Source of the DNA: Streptomyces spinosisporus
GTDB taxonomy: Bacteria; Actinomycetota; Actinomycetes; Streptomycetales; Streptomycetaceae
Reading direction: 5' to 3'
Length of the DNA stretch: 64,000 nucleotides
Assembly (NCBI RefSeq): GCF_022698145.1
Contig: NZ_JALDAX010000008.1
Span: forward strand, 1-64,000
Position 1 is the first letter of the stretch. Each line of letters begins with the position of its first letter. The notes beneath the pieces are model-generated. The model saw only the letters and a program-made list of their open reading frames with translations, was not told where the DNA came from and did no database searches. Shown here piece by piece: positions 50,850 through 59,698 of this stretch. A program made the translations under genes and the position numbers.

Positions 50850-52097
50850 TCAGCCCGTGCGGCTCCGGCTGTCGCAGTCGAGACTGTTCAGGTCGACGGC
50901 GTCGGCCATGGCCTGCATGCCCTTGTCGTTGGGGTGCAGATGGTCGCCGCTGTCGAGCGCGGGGAGCATGCGCTCGGGGTCGTAGGGGCTGCGCAGGATG
51001 TGGTCGAGGTCGGTGACGGCGTCGAACTCACCGCTGTCGCGGATGAAGGCGTTGACCTCCTGGCGTACCTGCTCACCGGCCGCGTCCCATTCCGACCAGC
51101 CCTTGTACGGGCCGACGGTGGCGCCGACGACGCACTTGCCGGCTGCGTGGACGCGCTCGACGACCTGGCGGTAGCCGGCGATCAGGTCCTGGGCGGTGAC
51201 TCCGGTGTGGGCCTTGATGTCGTTGACGCCCTCGAAGAAGAAGACGGTGCGCACGCCCGACTGGGAGAGCACGTCGCGCTGCAGTCGCTTCAGGGCGCTC
51301 TGGCCGCCGCCGTCGGCGAGGATCTTGTTGCCGGAGATGCCTTCGTTCGCCACGCCCTGGACGTCGGCGTCGGCGGCGTGCAGCCGACGCGCCAGGTAGT
51401 CGGGCCAGCGGCGGTTGAGGTCGCTGGAGGACTGCCAGCCGTCGGTGATGGAGTCCCCGAGGGCCACGACGGCTCCGGTGCCGGCGAGGGGGCGCACGGT
51501 GACGGCGTCCAGGTAGAACCAGGAGCCGAGCACCTCCGTCCACTGGTCGGCGCCCTCCTCGGCGGTGTGGTCGCCCTGGGTCGCGTAGGAGGTCTGCATG
51601 GCCATCCAGTGGCCGGTGGCGGGGCCCGCCGCGTCCGGTGAGTGGATGCTGACGACGAGGTCGGTCGCGGCGGGGATCCTGCCGGGGAGGGGGTCGGTGA
51701 GGACGGCGCCGCCCGCGGGGACGGTGACGGAGCGGGCGCCGTCGAAGGTCAGCGGGCGGTTGCTGCCGTGGACCAGTTCGGCGCCCGCCTTCTGGATGCC
51801 GGCGTAGACGCTGTCGAAGGTCACCGGGCGGTCGCCGAAGGCGTTGGAGAGCCGGACCCGCAGGTCGCGTCCTGCGACGCTGGTGTGCACGACGAGCCGG
51901 TAGCCCCGGTCGGCGACCGCGTTGCTCATACGGTCGGCGCTCGCGCCCCAGGTGATGACGTCGCGGCGGTCGGCGGGCGCGCCCGTCACGGTGAACTCGG
52001 GCTGGTCGGCGGACGCGTGGACCGGTGTGGCCTGGACGGTGCCCGCCAGCAGCAGGAGTGCCCCGAGGCGGCGGGCCCGGGCGAGGCGGGCGCTCAC
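50850..52097 (-). CDS. Secreted SGNH/GDSL hydrolase (esterase)
   Basis: A 415-residue secreted hydrolase. A signal peptide is visible (LARARRLGALLLLAGTVQATPVHASA). The SGNH motifs are VALGDSITDG (Ser 216), EGISGNKIL (Gly), FFEGVNDI (Asn) and the terminal DSGDHLHPNDKG (Asp, His). An about 180-residue beta-rich domain precedes it. GTG 52097 overlaps the GH95 stop. As the last gene of a ROK-controlled glycan operon it is probably an acetyl or related esterase of polysaccharide side chains. Confidence 0.87.
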   Translation of the reverse strand: MSARLARARRLGALLLLAGTVQATPVHASADQPEFTVTGAPADRRDVITWGASADRMSNAVADRGYRLVVHTSVAGRDLRVRLSNAFGDRPVTFDSVYAGIQKAGAELVHGSNRPLTFDGARSVTVPAGGAVLTDPLPGRIPAATDLVVSIHSPDAAGPATGHWMAMQTSYATQGDHTAEEGADQWTEVLGSWFYLDAVTVRPLAGTGAVVALGDSITDGWQSSSDLNRRWPDYLARRLHAADADVQGVANEGISGNKILADGGGQSALKRLQRDVLSQSGVRTVFFFEGVNDIKAHTGVTAQDLIAGYRQVVERVHAAGKCVVGATVGPYKGWSEWDAAGEQVRQEVNAFIRDSGEFDAVTDLDHILRSPYDPERMLPALDSGDHLHPNDKGMQAMADAVDLNSLDCDSRSRTG

Positions 52098-54457
52098 CGG
52101 GCGAAGTCCCTCAGCGTGACCGAGGCGCCTGGTCGGAGGGTCACGGACCGGGAGGTGTCGCCGTGGGCGACGGTGGTGGTGCGGCCGCCGACGCTGCGGA
52201 TGCGCACGTCGGTGGGCTTGCCGTCCCGCCAGCTCAGGTCGACGACGAAGCCGCCGCGTGCGCCGACGCCCCGCACCGAGCCCGACGCCGCCCAGGCGTC
52301 GGGGAGGGCCGGCAGGAGCTCCAGGTGGCCCGGGCGCGAGTACAGCAGCATCTCGACGACGGCGGCCGGTGTGCCGAAGTTGGCGTCGATCTGGAAGACG
52401 CCGTCGCCCGGTCCCAGTTCGTAGATGTCGAAGAGGTTGGGGGCGGTGCCGTTGCTGCCGTCGGCGGAGGGGCGGAGGTTGTTCACGAACAGCTGGTAGG
52501 CCTTGTCGGCGTCCTTGAGGCGGGCCCAGCACAGACCGCGCCAGGCGTTGGCCCATCCGAAGCTGTTCATGCCGCGCGCGGTGAGGAGGGCCGTGGCGCC
52601 GGCCACGATGTCGTCCGGGGTGGAGCCGTCCGGGCGGATGCGGTCTCCGGGGAACAGTCCAACGAGCGGCGACAGGTGACGGTGGGTGGTCTCACCGAGG
52701 TTGTCGGGGCTCATCCACTCCTCCAGCCAGCCGGTCTTCGGGCTCACCTGCGGAAGGTACAGCTGCTTGCGGAGGCCAGAAATCCTCGCCGCGGCACCAT
52801 TGTCACACCTCAGCTCGGCCGCCGCAGTGCAGAAGTTGCCGAACAGCGTCCATACGAGTTCCTGGGCGTAGGTGATGCCCTTGGCGTCGAGCGGGCCCTG
52901 TTCGGGCGACCAGTCGCTGTCGGCGATCAGAACCTCGCGCGAGCTGCCCGGCAGGGTGGTGGTCAGCAGCCGCGCCTCCCAGAACTCGCAGGCGCCCTTG
53001 AGGAGGGGGTAGATCTTCTTCAGATGGGCCCGCGACCGCGTGTACTCGTAGTGCTCCCACAGGCTGTTGCACAGCCAGGCGTTGCCCGCGGGGTGCCACC
53101 ACCAGCCGCCTCCGCCGTACGGGTTGGTGGAGATGGCGATGGTCCAGCCGGCGTTCTTGCCGCTGGAGTTGCGGTAGCGGTTGCGGGAGTCGTTGAACAG
53201 ACGGCGGGTGAGGTCGGTCCAGGACGGGAGCTGGGCGACGCAGTAGTCGGTGAGTGCGTCGAAGCAGGAGGACAGTCCCGCGCGGTCGGCCATCCAGTAG
53301 TTCATCTGGAGGTTGATGTCGGTGTGGTAGTCGCCCATCCAGGCCGGGTCGTTGCCGTCGAGCCAGAGTCCCTGCAGGCCGAGGGGCAGGCTGCCGCGCG
53401 ATCCCGAGATCATCAGGTAGCGGCCGAACTGCACGTAGGCGGCTTCCAGTTCGGGGTCCGGGTCGCCGGCCTCCGTGCGTGCCTTGATCCGCTCCCAGGT
53501 GTCCAGGGAACGCTGGTCGGCGGAGGACTCACCGAGCGCGATGTCGAACTGCCCGAACAGGGCGCGGTGGTCGGCGACATGGGTTCTCAGCAGGGTGTCG
53601 GCCGAGTGGGCGGCGGCGTCGCGGACCTTCGTGCGGGCCAGCCGCTCGGGGTCGAGCGAGGGGTCGCGGAAGCCCTTGGCGGCGTCCGGCGCGTAGTCGG
53701 TGCCGCCGCTCAGCACCACGGTGAGGTCCCTGCAGCCGGCGAAGTCGATCCGCGAGCCGCTGACGGTGACCCGGCCGCCGGTGCCGTGGGCGGTGACGGC
53801 GGCGCCGTACTTCAGGCCGTTGGGGAACGCGGCCCCGAAGGCGAGTGCGGCGCCCTCGCCGTGCATGCCCTCCAGGGTGACGCTGCCGGTGTAGTGGCCG
53901 CCACCGCTCTGGGTGAAGTGCAGGACGATGACGTCGTCGGGGCGGCTGGCGAAGATCTGCCGGTGATAGGTCACCCGCGAGCGGACGTACGACGTGGTCA
54001 CCACGCCGCGGGCGAGATCGAGGGTGCGGCGGTAGCCGGAGACGGCGCCGAGGTCGTGGTCGGGGAGGTCGACGGTCAGTTTCCCGAGCAGGGTGAAGGA
54101 GCCGAAGTTGTCGCGGTCGTAGGGGAATTGGCCGTCCGCGTCGAGGGTGTCGTTGAGGTTGCCGGTCCACATCGTGGCGTCGGTGACGAGGAGCAGTTCG
54201 CGGCCGGAGTCATTGCTCGCGAGGGCGCCGAGGCGGCCGTTGCCGACGGGCAGGCCCTGTTCGATCATGGAGTTCCCGTCGGCGGGCGCCTGCCACCAGA
54301 GCGTGTCGCGTGAACTGCCGTGATACGAACCGGTGTTGTCGGGTCGCTCCGGTGCCGCGTGCGCGGTGAAGGCGGGCAGTCCTGCCAGGGCAACGCCCGT
54401 GGTGGCGGCAAGTGCGAGCAGGTCGCGTCTGGGCAGGTGGGACGGATCGGTGTGCAT
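52094..54457 (-). CDS. Glycoside hydrolase family 95 (alpha-L-fucosidase/alpha-L-galactosidase type)
   Basis: A 787-residue enzyme. The N-terminus carries a twin-arginine signal, HLPRRDLLALAATTGVALAGLP, then the GH95 body: QGLPVGNGRLGAL, TWTG-like MWTGNLNDT, WMGDYHTDINLQMNYWMAD, and the ENTAF-type catalytic region SPKTGWLEEWMSPD and WANAWRGLCWARL. Some positions differ from fucosidases, and the family also contains alpha-L-galactosidases, so the sugar is not fixed. ATG 54457 has AGGAG 5 bp upstream. It acts with the adjacent GH27 and esterase. Confidence 0.88.
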   Translation of the reverse strand: MHTDPSHLPRRDLLALAATTGVALAGLPAFTAHAAPERPDNTGSYHGSSRDTLWWQAPADGNSMIEQGLPVGNGRLGALASNDSGRELLLVTDATMWTGNLNDTLDADGQFPYDRDNFGSFTLLGKLTVDLPDHDLGAVSGYRRTLDLARGVVTTSYVRSRVTYHRQIFASRPDDVIVLHFTQSGGGHYTGSVTLEGMHGEGAALAFGAAFPNGLKYGAAVTAHGTGGRVTVSGSRIDFAGCRDLTVVLSGGTDYAPDAAKGFRDPSLDPERLARTKVRDAAAHSADTLLRTHVADHRALFGQFDIALGESSADQRSLDTWERIKARTEAGDPDPELEAAYVQFGRYLMISGSRGSLPLGLQGLWLDGNDPAWMGDYHTDINLQMNYWMADRAGLSSCFDALTDYCVAQLPSWTDLTRRLFNDSRNRYRNSSGKNAGWTIAISTNPYGGGGWWWHPAGNAWLCNSLWEHYEYTRSRAHLKKIYPLLKGACEFWEARLLTTTLPGSSREVLIADSDWSPEQGPLDAKGITYAQELVWTLFGNFCTAAAELRCDNGAAARISGLRKQLYLPQVSPKTGWLEEWMSPDNLGETTHRHLSPLVGLFPGDRIRPDGSTPDDIVAGATALLTARGMNSFGWANAWRGLCWARLKDADKAYQLFVNNLRPSADGSNGTAPNLFDIYELGPGDGVFQIDANFGTPAAVVEMLLYSRPGHLELLPALPDAWAASGSVRGVGARGGFVVDLSWRDGKPTDVRIRSVGGRTTTVAHGDTSRSVTLRPGASVTLRDFAR

Positions 54458-54477
54458 GGCGGCTCCTACGAAGGGGG

Positions 54478-56295
54478 TCAGGAGGACTTCGGTACGTCGA
54501 TCCGGTCGATGTCCGGCGCGTAGCCGTTGCCGCTGTCGAAGGTGATCGTGTTGGAGCCGGCCTTGAGGGTCAGCGGTACGGAGACCGCTCCGGTCGTCCC
54601 CCAGTCGCCGGTCGACGGGAACTTGTGGCTCGCCCCGGCTCCGCCGTTCGCGGAGACGGCCACCGAGCGGGCGTCGCCGCTGACGTAGGCGATCCTCACC
54701 TGGTAGGTGCCGGCCTTGGGGACGACGATGTCGTTGAAGGTGAGCTTGCCGCCGAGGTAGAGGTTGCCGACCTTCTTCGCGCCGGAGCAGGCGGAGCAGT
54801 CGGCGACGGAGGCGCTGCCGGCCAGGGTGTTGGAGGTCGCCTCCGCCTCGTATCCGGTGAAGGCGAGGGCGCTGCCGCGCGGGGTGACGGTGAACAGGCG
54901 TGAGCCGTGGGCGGGCAGGGCTTCGGTGATCCTGTCCTTGAAGCTGCCGAGGTTCTCGTGGTTCCACAGGTCACGGACGGCGGCCCGGCCGGTGAAGCCG
55001 AGCGTGGCCCAGGCGGCGGAGACGGACGCGGGGCGGTCGGCGAGGTTGAACAGGGCGACGGTGTAGCTGCCGTCGGGGTTCTTCGCCGCCCACACCTGCT
55101 GCGGGTCGGACGGGGTGAGGGGCTGTGCGGGCGGGGTGTCGCCCTGGTTGACGGCGATGACCTCCTTGTTGGTCAGGAGGGAGACGCCGTAGGAGTCGAG
55201 GCGGGTGAGGTCGTCGCCGGTGTAGAGCGGGGACTTGGCGATGGCCCACAGGGTGGCGTAGCTCTGCCGCTCGGCCTTGGTCAGGCCGTCCATCTCGCCG
55301 TTGCCGACGTCGAGGGAGTCCAGGTCGTTCCAGCCGCCGGGGCCTGCGTGACGGGTCCAGGCGGGGGCGTCGTCCCAGCGGTCGTCGACGGAGTTCTCCC
55401 AGCTGACGAGGGTGTTGCAGTAGCACTCGACGTCGGTGTCGATGCGCCAGCCCTGGGAGTACTTCTTCCAGTCGGCGGCGTGCCCGATGTCCAGGGACCA
55501 GGACAGTTCCAGGTGGATCGGGCGGCCGGTGGCGGCGATGGCCTTGTTCCAGGCGGCCACGTCGGCGACGTTGTCGTACTGGTCGCCGCTCTTTCCGGAA
55601 CCGGGGCCGACGCCGTCGAGCTTGAGGAAGTCGTAGCCCCAGCCGGCTATCAACTGCGCCTGTGAATCTATGTACTTCTGGGTGCAGGGGCGGGAGAAGT
55701 CGAGCTTGTAGGAGCTGTCCCAGCCGTTGGTGGTGCGCAGGTCGCCGTAGACGATGTCGGCGGTCGTGCAGCCGTCGGCGTTCCAGATGGGGGACTTGCC
55801 GTCGTCGTAGGCCTCCTTCTCCAGACCGGCGGGCAGGTAGATGCCGGCCTTGAGGCCCTTGGCGTGGATGCGGTCGGCGACGGGCTTCATGCCGTGCGGG
55901 AAGCGCTTCGGGTCGGCCTTCTGGCGGCCGTACTCGTCGTACTCGGGCTTCCAGGCGTTGTCGCGCCACCAGCCGGCGTCGATGTTGACGTACTCGTAGC
56001 CGTACTTCTTCAGCTTGGCGGCCAGGGCGTCGGTCTGCTTGGTGACGTTCGCCTCGGTGAGGTAGCTGTAGTCGCCGTCCGGGTTGAGGCCGGGGTACTT
56101 GGAGGACTGCATGCTCCAACTCGACCAGCCCATATAGGGCTTGGCGGCGGACGCGTCGGAGGTCACGGACACGGCGGGCGCCGCGGGCGCGGCCGTGGCC
56201 ACGGGGGCGACGGTGACGGCACCCGCGGCGAGCGCCAGGACCACGGCGGCTCTCAGGGTGCGTACGGGCATGACGGAGTACGAGGATGACCGCAT
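54478..56295 (-). CDS. Glycoside hydrolase family 27 (alpha-galactosidase or beta-L-arabinopyranosidase) with C-terminal carbohydrate-binding-like domain
   Basis: A 605-residue secreted enzyme. After a signal peptide (VRTLRAAVVLALAAGAVTVAPVA) comes PYMGWSSW and NIDAGWW, hallmarks of GH27. The nucleophile is in YDFLKLDG (D217), and the acid/base aspartate in WRIDTDVEC (D278). Residues about 490-605 (YEAEATSNTLAGSASVADCSAC, YLGGKLTFNDI) form a CBM35/CBM6-like domain. ATG 56295 has GGAGG 8 bp upstream. The gene is 26 bp after ROK and 20 bp before GH95. Confidence 0.9.
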   Translation of the reverse strand: MRSSSYSVMPVRTLRAAVVLALAAGAVTVAPVATAAPAAPAVSVTSDASAAKPYMGWSSWSMQSSKYPGLNPDGDYSYLTEANVTKQTDALAAKLKKYGYEYVNIDAGWWRDNAWKPEYDEYGRQKADPKRFPHGMKPVADRIHAKGLKAGIYLPAGLEKEAYDDGKSPIWNADGCTTADIVYGDLRTTNGWDSSYKLDFSRPCTQKYIDSQAQLIAGWGYDFLKLDGVGPGSGKSGDQYDNVADVAAWNKAIAATGRPIHLELSWSLDIGHAADWKKYSQGWRIDTDVECYCNTLVSWENSVDDRWDDAPAWTRHAGPGGWNDLDSLDVGNGEMDGLTKAERQSYATLWAIAKSPLYTGDDLTRLDSYGVSLLTNKEVIAVNQGDTPPAQPLTPSDPQQVWAAKNPDGSYTVALFNLADRPASVSAAWATLGFTGRAAVRDLWNHENLGSFKDRITEALPAHGSRLFTVTPRGSALAFTGYEAEATSNTLAGSASVADCSACSGAKKVGNLYLGGKLTFNDIVVPKAGTYQVRIAYVSGDARSVAVSANGGAGASHKFPSTGDWGTTGAVSVPLTLKAGSNTITFDSGNGYAPDIDRIDVPKSS

Positions 56296-56321
56296 GGGTC
56301 GTACCTCCAGGGGGAGTCGGT

Positions 56322-57509
56322 TCAGCGGCTCGGGGGCGGGTCGTCGGGGGTGATGAAGGACTGGATCGCGGTGGCCGCGGCCCCGCGTGCCCACTCCTCG
56401 AAGGGGAGCGGGCGGGTCTGTACGTCGCAGTGGGCGGCGGAGCCGAAGGCGGCCTGGGTGAAGGTGTCACGGATCTGCTCGGCGAACAGGTCGTAGCCGG
56501 CGAGTCCTTCGCCGGAGATGATCACGCGTTCGGGGCCGAACAGGTTGGCCACGGTGGCGATGCCGCGGCCGATCGCCTCGCCCGCCCCGGCATACGCCTC
56601 GCGGGCCCCGGCGACGCCCCGGTGGGCCAGCGCCAGGGCCTCAGAGGTGTCGGCCACCTCGACGCCGGTGGACTCGCGGATCCGGCGGAGGATCGCGGCG
56701 TCCCCGGCGATCGCCTCCACGCAGCCGCGGTTGCCGCAGTGGCAGGGCGGTCCGGCCGGGTCGACGGTCACATGGCCGATCTCGCCGGCGACGCCGTGGG
56801 CGCCGGCGACGACGCGCCCGTGCACCACGAGGCCGCAGCCGATGCCGGCTCCGACGGTCACCACGGCGAAGTCGGCCAGGCCTACGCCGGCCCCGAACCA
56901 CTGCTCGGCCACGGTCAGGGCGCGGACGTCGTTGTCGACGGTGACCGGCAACCCCGTGGTCTTGGCGGCGAGTTCGGCGAGGGGGACGTCCCGCCAGTCG
57001 AGGAAGGGCGAGTAGCGCACGACGCCTTCGGCGCGGTCGACATCGCCGGAGACGGCCACGCCGAGACCGAGCACCGGTGCGCCGAAGTCGACGGCCCCGG
57101 TGCGCAGTTCGTGCACCAGCTCCCCCATCACCGCCAGTACGGCGGTGTCCTGGCGGTCCGTCAGGGAGATGCGCCGGGCGATGCGGATGCGGCAGCACAG
57201 GTCGGTCAGGACGCCGATGAGTTCGCCGCCGGTCGCCTTGAGGCCGATGAACAGGGCGCGTCCGCCGTCCACGCGCACCAGGCTCGCGGGCCGTCCGAGA
57301 GCGGGGCGCGCCTCCTCGTCGGCGCTCTCCACGAGATAGCCGGCTGCCAGCAGCGGGCGGACGGCCTTGGTGACGGCGGCGGCGGACAACCCGGCCCGAC
57401 GGGCGGCCTCGAGCCTGGTGAGGGGGCCCTGGGACAGCACCGTGGTGAAGATCTGCGAGGCGGCCGGCGTATGGGCCGGGAACGTCTCGGCGGGCGGGGT
57501 CGAGCGCAT
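56322..57509 (-). CDS. ROK-family transcriptional regulator
   Basis: A 395-residue regulator with an N-terminal helix-turn-helix (TRLEAARRAGLSAAAVTKAVRPLLAAGYL) and a ROK domain: VTVDNDVRAL, GAGIGCGLVV, the GEIGHVTVDP motif and zinc site CHCGNRGCVEAIAG. It binds a sugar and controls the downstream GH27-GH95-esterase operon and its own gene. ATG 57509 has no ribosome site, in line with the leaderless promoter mapped below. Confidence 0.92.
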   Translation of the reverse strand: MRSTPPAETFPAHTPAASQIFTTVLSQGPLTRLEAARRAGLSAAAVTKAVRPLLAAGYLVESADEEARPALGRPASLVRVDGGRALFIGLKATGGELIGVLTDLCCRIRIARRISLTDRQDTAVLAVMGELVHELRTGAVDFGAPVLGLGVAVSGDVDRAEGVVRYSPFLDWRDVPLAELAAKTTGLPVTVDNDVRALTVAEQWFGAGVGLADFAVVTVGAGIGCGLVVHGRVVAGAHGVAGEIGHVTVDPAGPPCHCGNRGCVEAIAGDAAILRRIRESTGVEVADTSEALALAHRGVAGAREAYAGAGEAIGRGIATVANLFGPERVIISGEGLAGYDLFAEQIRDTFTQAAFGSAAHCDVQTRPLPFEEWARGAAATAIQSFITPDDPPPSR

Positions 57510-57516
57510 GGCCGGG

Positions 57517-57545
57517 AACCTAGAGCCATTAATTTACGCTGTCAA
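57517..57545 (-). promoter_or_regulatory. Near-consensus housekeeping promoter giving a leaderless rok transcript
   Basis: On the minus strand TTGACA (57545-57540), 17 bp spacer, TAGGTT (57522-57517). The -10 lies seven bases before ATG 57509, so the transcript begins at or next to the start codon. The AT-rich flanks (TTTATT, TAAATTAA) may be the ROK operator. Confidence 0.75.
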
Positions 57546-57603
57546 TAAAAGAGACAGGAATCGCCTGAAGGTTCTCTGTGCGGTGCCTGTGGTGTCTCCC
57601 CGC

Positions 57604-57639
57604 CCTCCCGCGACACGGTGTCCGCCGTGTCGCGGGAGG
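57604..57639 (-). terminator. Terminator of the M4 protease gene
   Basis: CCTCCCGCGACACGG (57604-57618) and CCGTGTCGCGGGAGG (57625-57639) form a perfect 15 bp stem with a 6 nt loop, 15 bp after the protease stop. Confidence 0.8.
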
Positions 57640-57653
57640 TGGCGCCGGCGTGA

Positions 57654-59453
57654 TCAGCGGTGCGCGGCAGGGGTGTTGGCGGCGGTGACGTTGACCGCGG
57701 CCCAGGCCTTGTCCACCGTTCTGTACTCGGTGCTGCTCTGCCCGTAGAGGTCCTTGGCCGCCTTCAGCGTCGCGACGCGCGCGCCGTGGAAGTCGGTCGT
57801 GGAGACCATGTAGCGGGTGAGGGCGCGGTAGAAGACGGCGGTCGCCTTCGTGCGGCCGATGCCCTTCACCGTGGAGCCGTCGTAGGTCGGCGAGTCGTAC
57901 GTGACGCCGCCGATCGTCTTGCGGCCGCTGCCCTCGGCGAGCAGGTAGTACGCGTGCGAGGAGACACCGGAGCCGGAGTGCACCTCGGCGTCGTAGGTCT
58001 GCGGCGACCAGTAGTCGATCGTGCCCTCCAGCTTGTCGAGGGACGGGTGGTCGAGCCGGCGCAGGAACTTCTGGTCCAGGCCGAGCTTCTCGCCGATGAG
58101 GTAGTCCGGCTTGTCCTTGGCATTGTTGGTGAAGTACTCGACGTTGACGCCGAAGACATCCGCGAGGGACTCGTTGAGGGCGCCCGGCTCTCCGTACTGG
58201 TTGCCCTGCGCGTCGATGCGGGTGGGCTCCAGCTTCGCGGTGGCGTCCACGACGCCGTGGGTGAGCTCGTGGTCCGTTACGTCCAGCACCACGAGCGGCC
58301 GCTTGAACATGTCCCCGTCGCCGTCGCCGTAGAGCATGCAGTCGCAGTCGGAGTCCCAGAACGCGTTGGCGACCTTCTTGCCGAAGTGGACCAGGGCGTG
58401 GGCGCCCTTGCCGTTGTTCTCGATGCCCTTGCGCCCGAAGGTCTTCTTGTAGAAGTCCAGGGTCTTGGTGATGCCGTACTGGGCGTCGGCGGCGGCGCTG
58501 TTCCGGCTGGAGGTGGCGCCGTTGCCGAAGACGTCGTTGCGGGTGGTGATCTTCTTGCCGCGGCCGAAGGTCTCCAGCTCCTGCCCCTTGGCGTCCCGGG
58601 TCTCGGTGCCCCAGCGCGTGGGGTCCTTGAGGAGGTAGCTGGTGCGCGCCGTCCGGGTGGTGGTCAGCGGTATCTGCCCGACGAAGAGGGACTTGCCCGT
58701 GCCGTGGGCGGTCGACGGGTAGCGCGCTGCGGTCGCCGACCGGGGGGATGCCGGGGTTCCGGTGGATCGGGAGCCGAGGTCTGCGGCGGGTTCGAGCTTC
58801 TCGCCGCGCTCGCGCAGGGTGTCTACCAGCTCCGGCGAGAGGAACGCGTCGCTGTCGGGGGTGTTGCTGCGTACCGTGCCGGTGACGGCGTCGATGACGA
58901 CGGTGCTGGAGCCGCTGCCCTCGGTCACGCTGCTGCCATTGACCCGTATCCGGTAGGCGAGCGCGGACCCGCCGTCCCGGGCGTCCACGACGAGTTCGGC
59001 GGCGCCGGCCTCACCCTTGGCGGCCGTCGCCGCCTTCTGCTCGGCCTGATCCGCGGAGAGCTTCGCGGAGGTGGCGGCGGCCGGCCTGACGGTGTGGCCG
59101 GCGGCCCGGGTGACACCCGCGTACGCCAGCTTCCCGGTCAGATGGACGACGAGGTCACCGCCGAGGACCGGCAGACCCTGGTGGGTCCGGGTGAAGCGGA
59201 CGTGCCGGGCACCCTCCGGGTCGATCATGACGTCCTCGGCCCGCAGTTCGTCGCCCTGGGAGACACCGGTCGCCGAGGAGTGGGCGAGCGCGGCGGCACG
59301 CGCGGCGGACACCACGGACGTGGCGGATGCTGCGGTGGCGGTGGCGTGTTCCGTCCCCGTGGCGGGAGTCGCGAAGGCGGTGCCCGCGAGGCTCGTGGCG
59401 GCCGTCGTCACGGCGACGGCGACCGCCACGCTGCGTATGTGCGGTCTGCGCAC
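57654..59453 (-). CDS. Secreted M4-family metallopeptidase (thermolysin-like)
   Basis: A 599-residue preproprotein. A signal (IRSVAVAVAVTTAATSLAG) is followed by an FTP/PepSY propeptide and the catalytic domain. The zinc site HELTH is near residue 385 (VTDHELTHGVV), and the third ligand is in GALNESLADVFG. SSHAYYLLAEG contains the catalytic His. GTG 59453 has AGGAAGGA about 11 bp upstream. It is divergent from the DD-peptidase gene across 245 bp; that interval is AT-richer than average and holds promoters I could not define. Confidence 0.9.
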   Translation of the reverse strand: MRRPHIRSVAVAVAVTTAATSLAGTAFATPATGTEHATATAASATSVVSAARAAALAHSSATGVSQGDELRAEDVMIDPEGARHVRFTRTHQGLPVLGGDLVVHLTGKLAYAGVTRAAGHTVRPAAATSAKLSADQAEQKAATAAKGEAGAAELVVDARDGGSALAYRIRVNGSSVTEGSGSSTVVIDAVTGTVRSNTPDSDAFLSPELVDTLRERGEKLEPAADLGSRSTGTPASPRSATAARYPSTAHGTGKSLFVGQIPLTTTRTARTSYLLKDPTRWGTETRDAKGQELETFGRGKKITTRNDVFGNGATSSRNSAAADAQYGITKTLDFYKKTFGRKGIENNGKGAHALVHFGKKVANAFWDSDCDCMLYGDGDGDMFKRPLVVLDVTDHELTHGVVDATAKLEPTRIDAQGNQYGEPGALNESLADVFGVNVEYFTNNAKDKPDYLIGEKLGLDQKFLRRLDHPSLDKLEGTIDYWSPQTYDAEVHSGSGVSSHAYYLLAEGSGRKTIGGVTYDSPTYDGSTVKGIGRTKATAVFYRALTRYMVSTTDFHGARVATLKAAKDLYGQSSTEYRTVDKAWAAVNVTAANTPAAHR

Positions 59454-59698
59454 TGGTGGGGGTTCCTTCCTCGCAGGGCGGCCGGACGCGCCAACCGCCC
59501 TGACGCATGGCGCCGTTGAGCGCCATGGGGGCTGGTCGGGCCCGGGACGAAACCCTTTCGGACGAGTCATGTCCATGTAAAGACTAAAAAAGAAGTTTCC
59601 CGGCGATACATGGCGATACTCCGCAATTCCCATCGCTCGGTGATCACCGGGTCACCAACGGTTCGTTGTCCGTGGAGATGTGACGGGACGGAAGAAAG

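Noticed and set aside
52025..54313. A 762-codon plus-strand frame over the GH95 gene
   Set aside because: Antisense shadow; the Val/Gly-rich translation lacks any domain.
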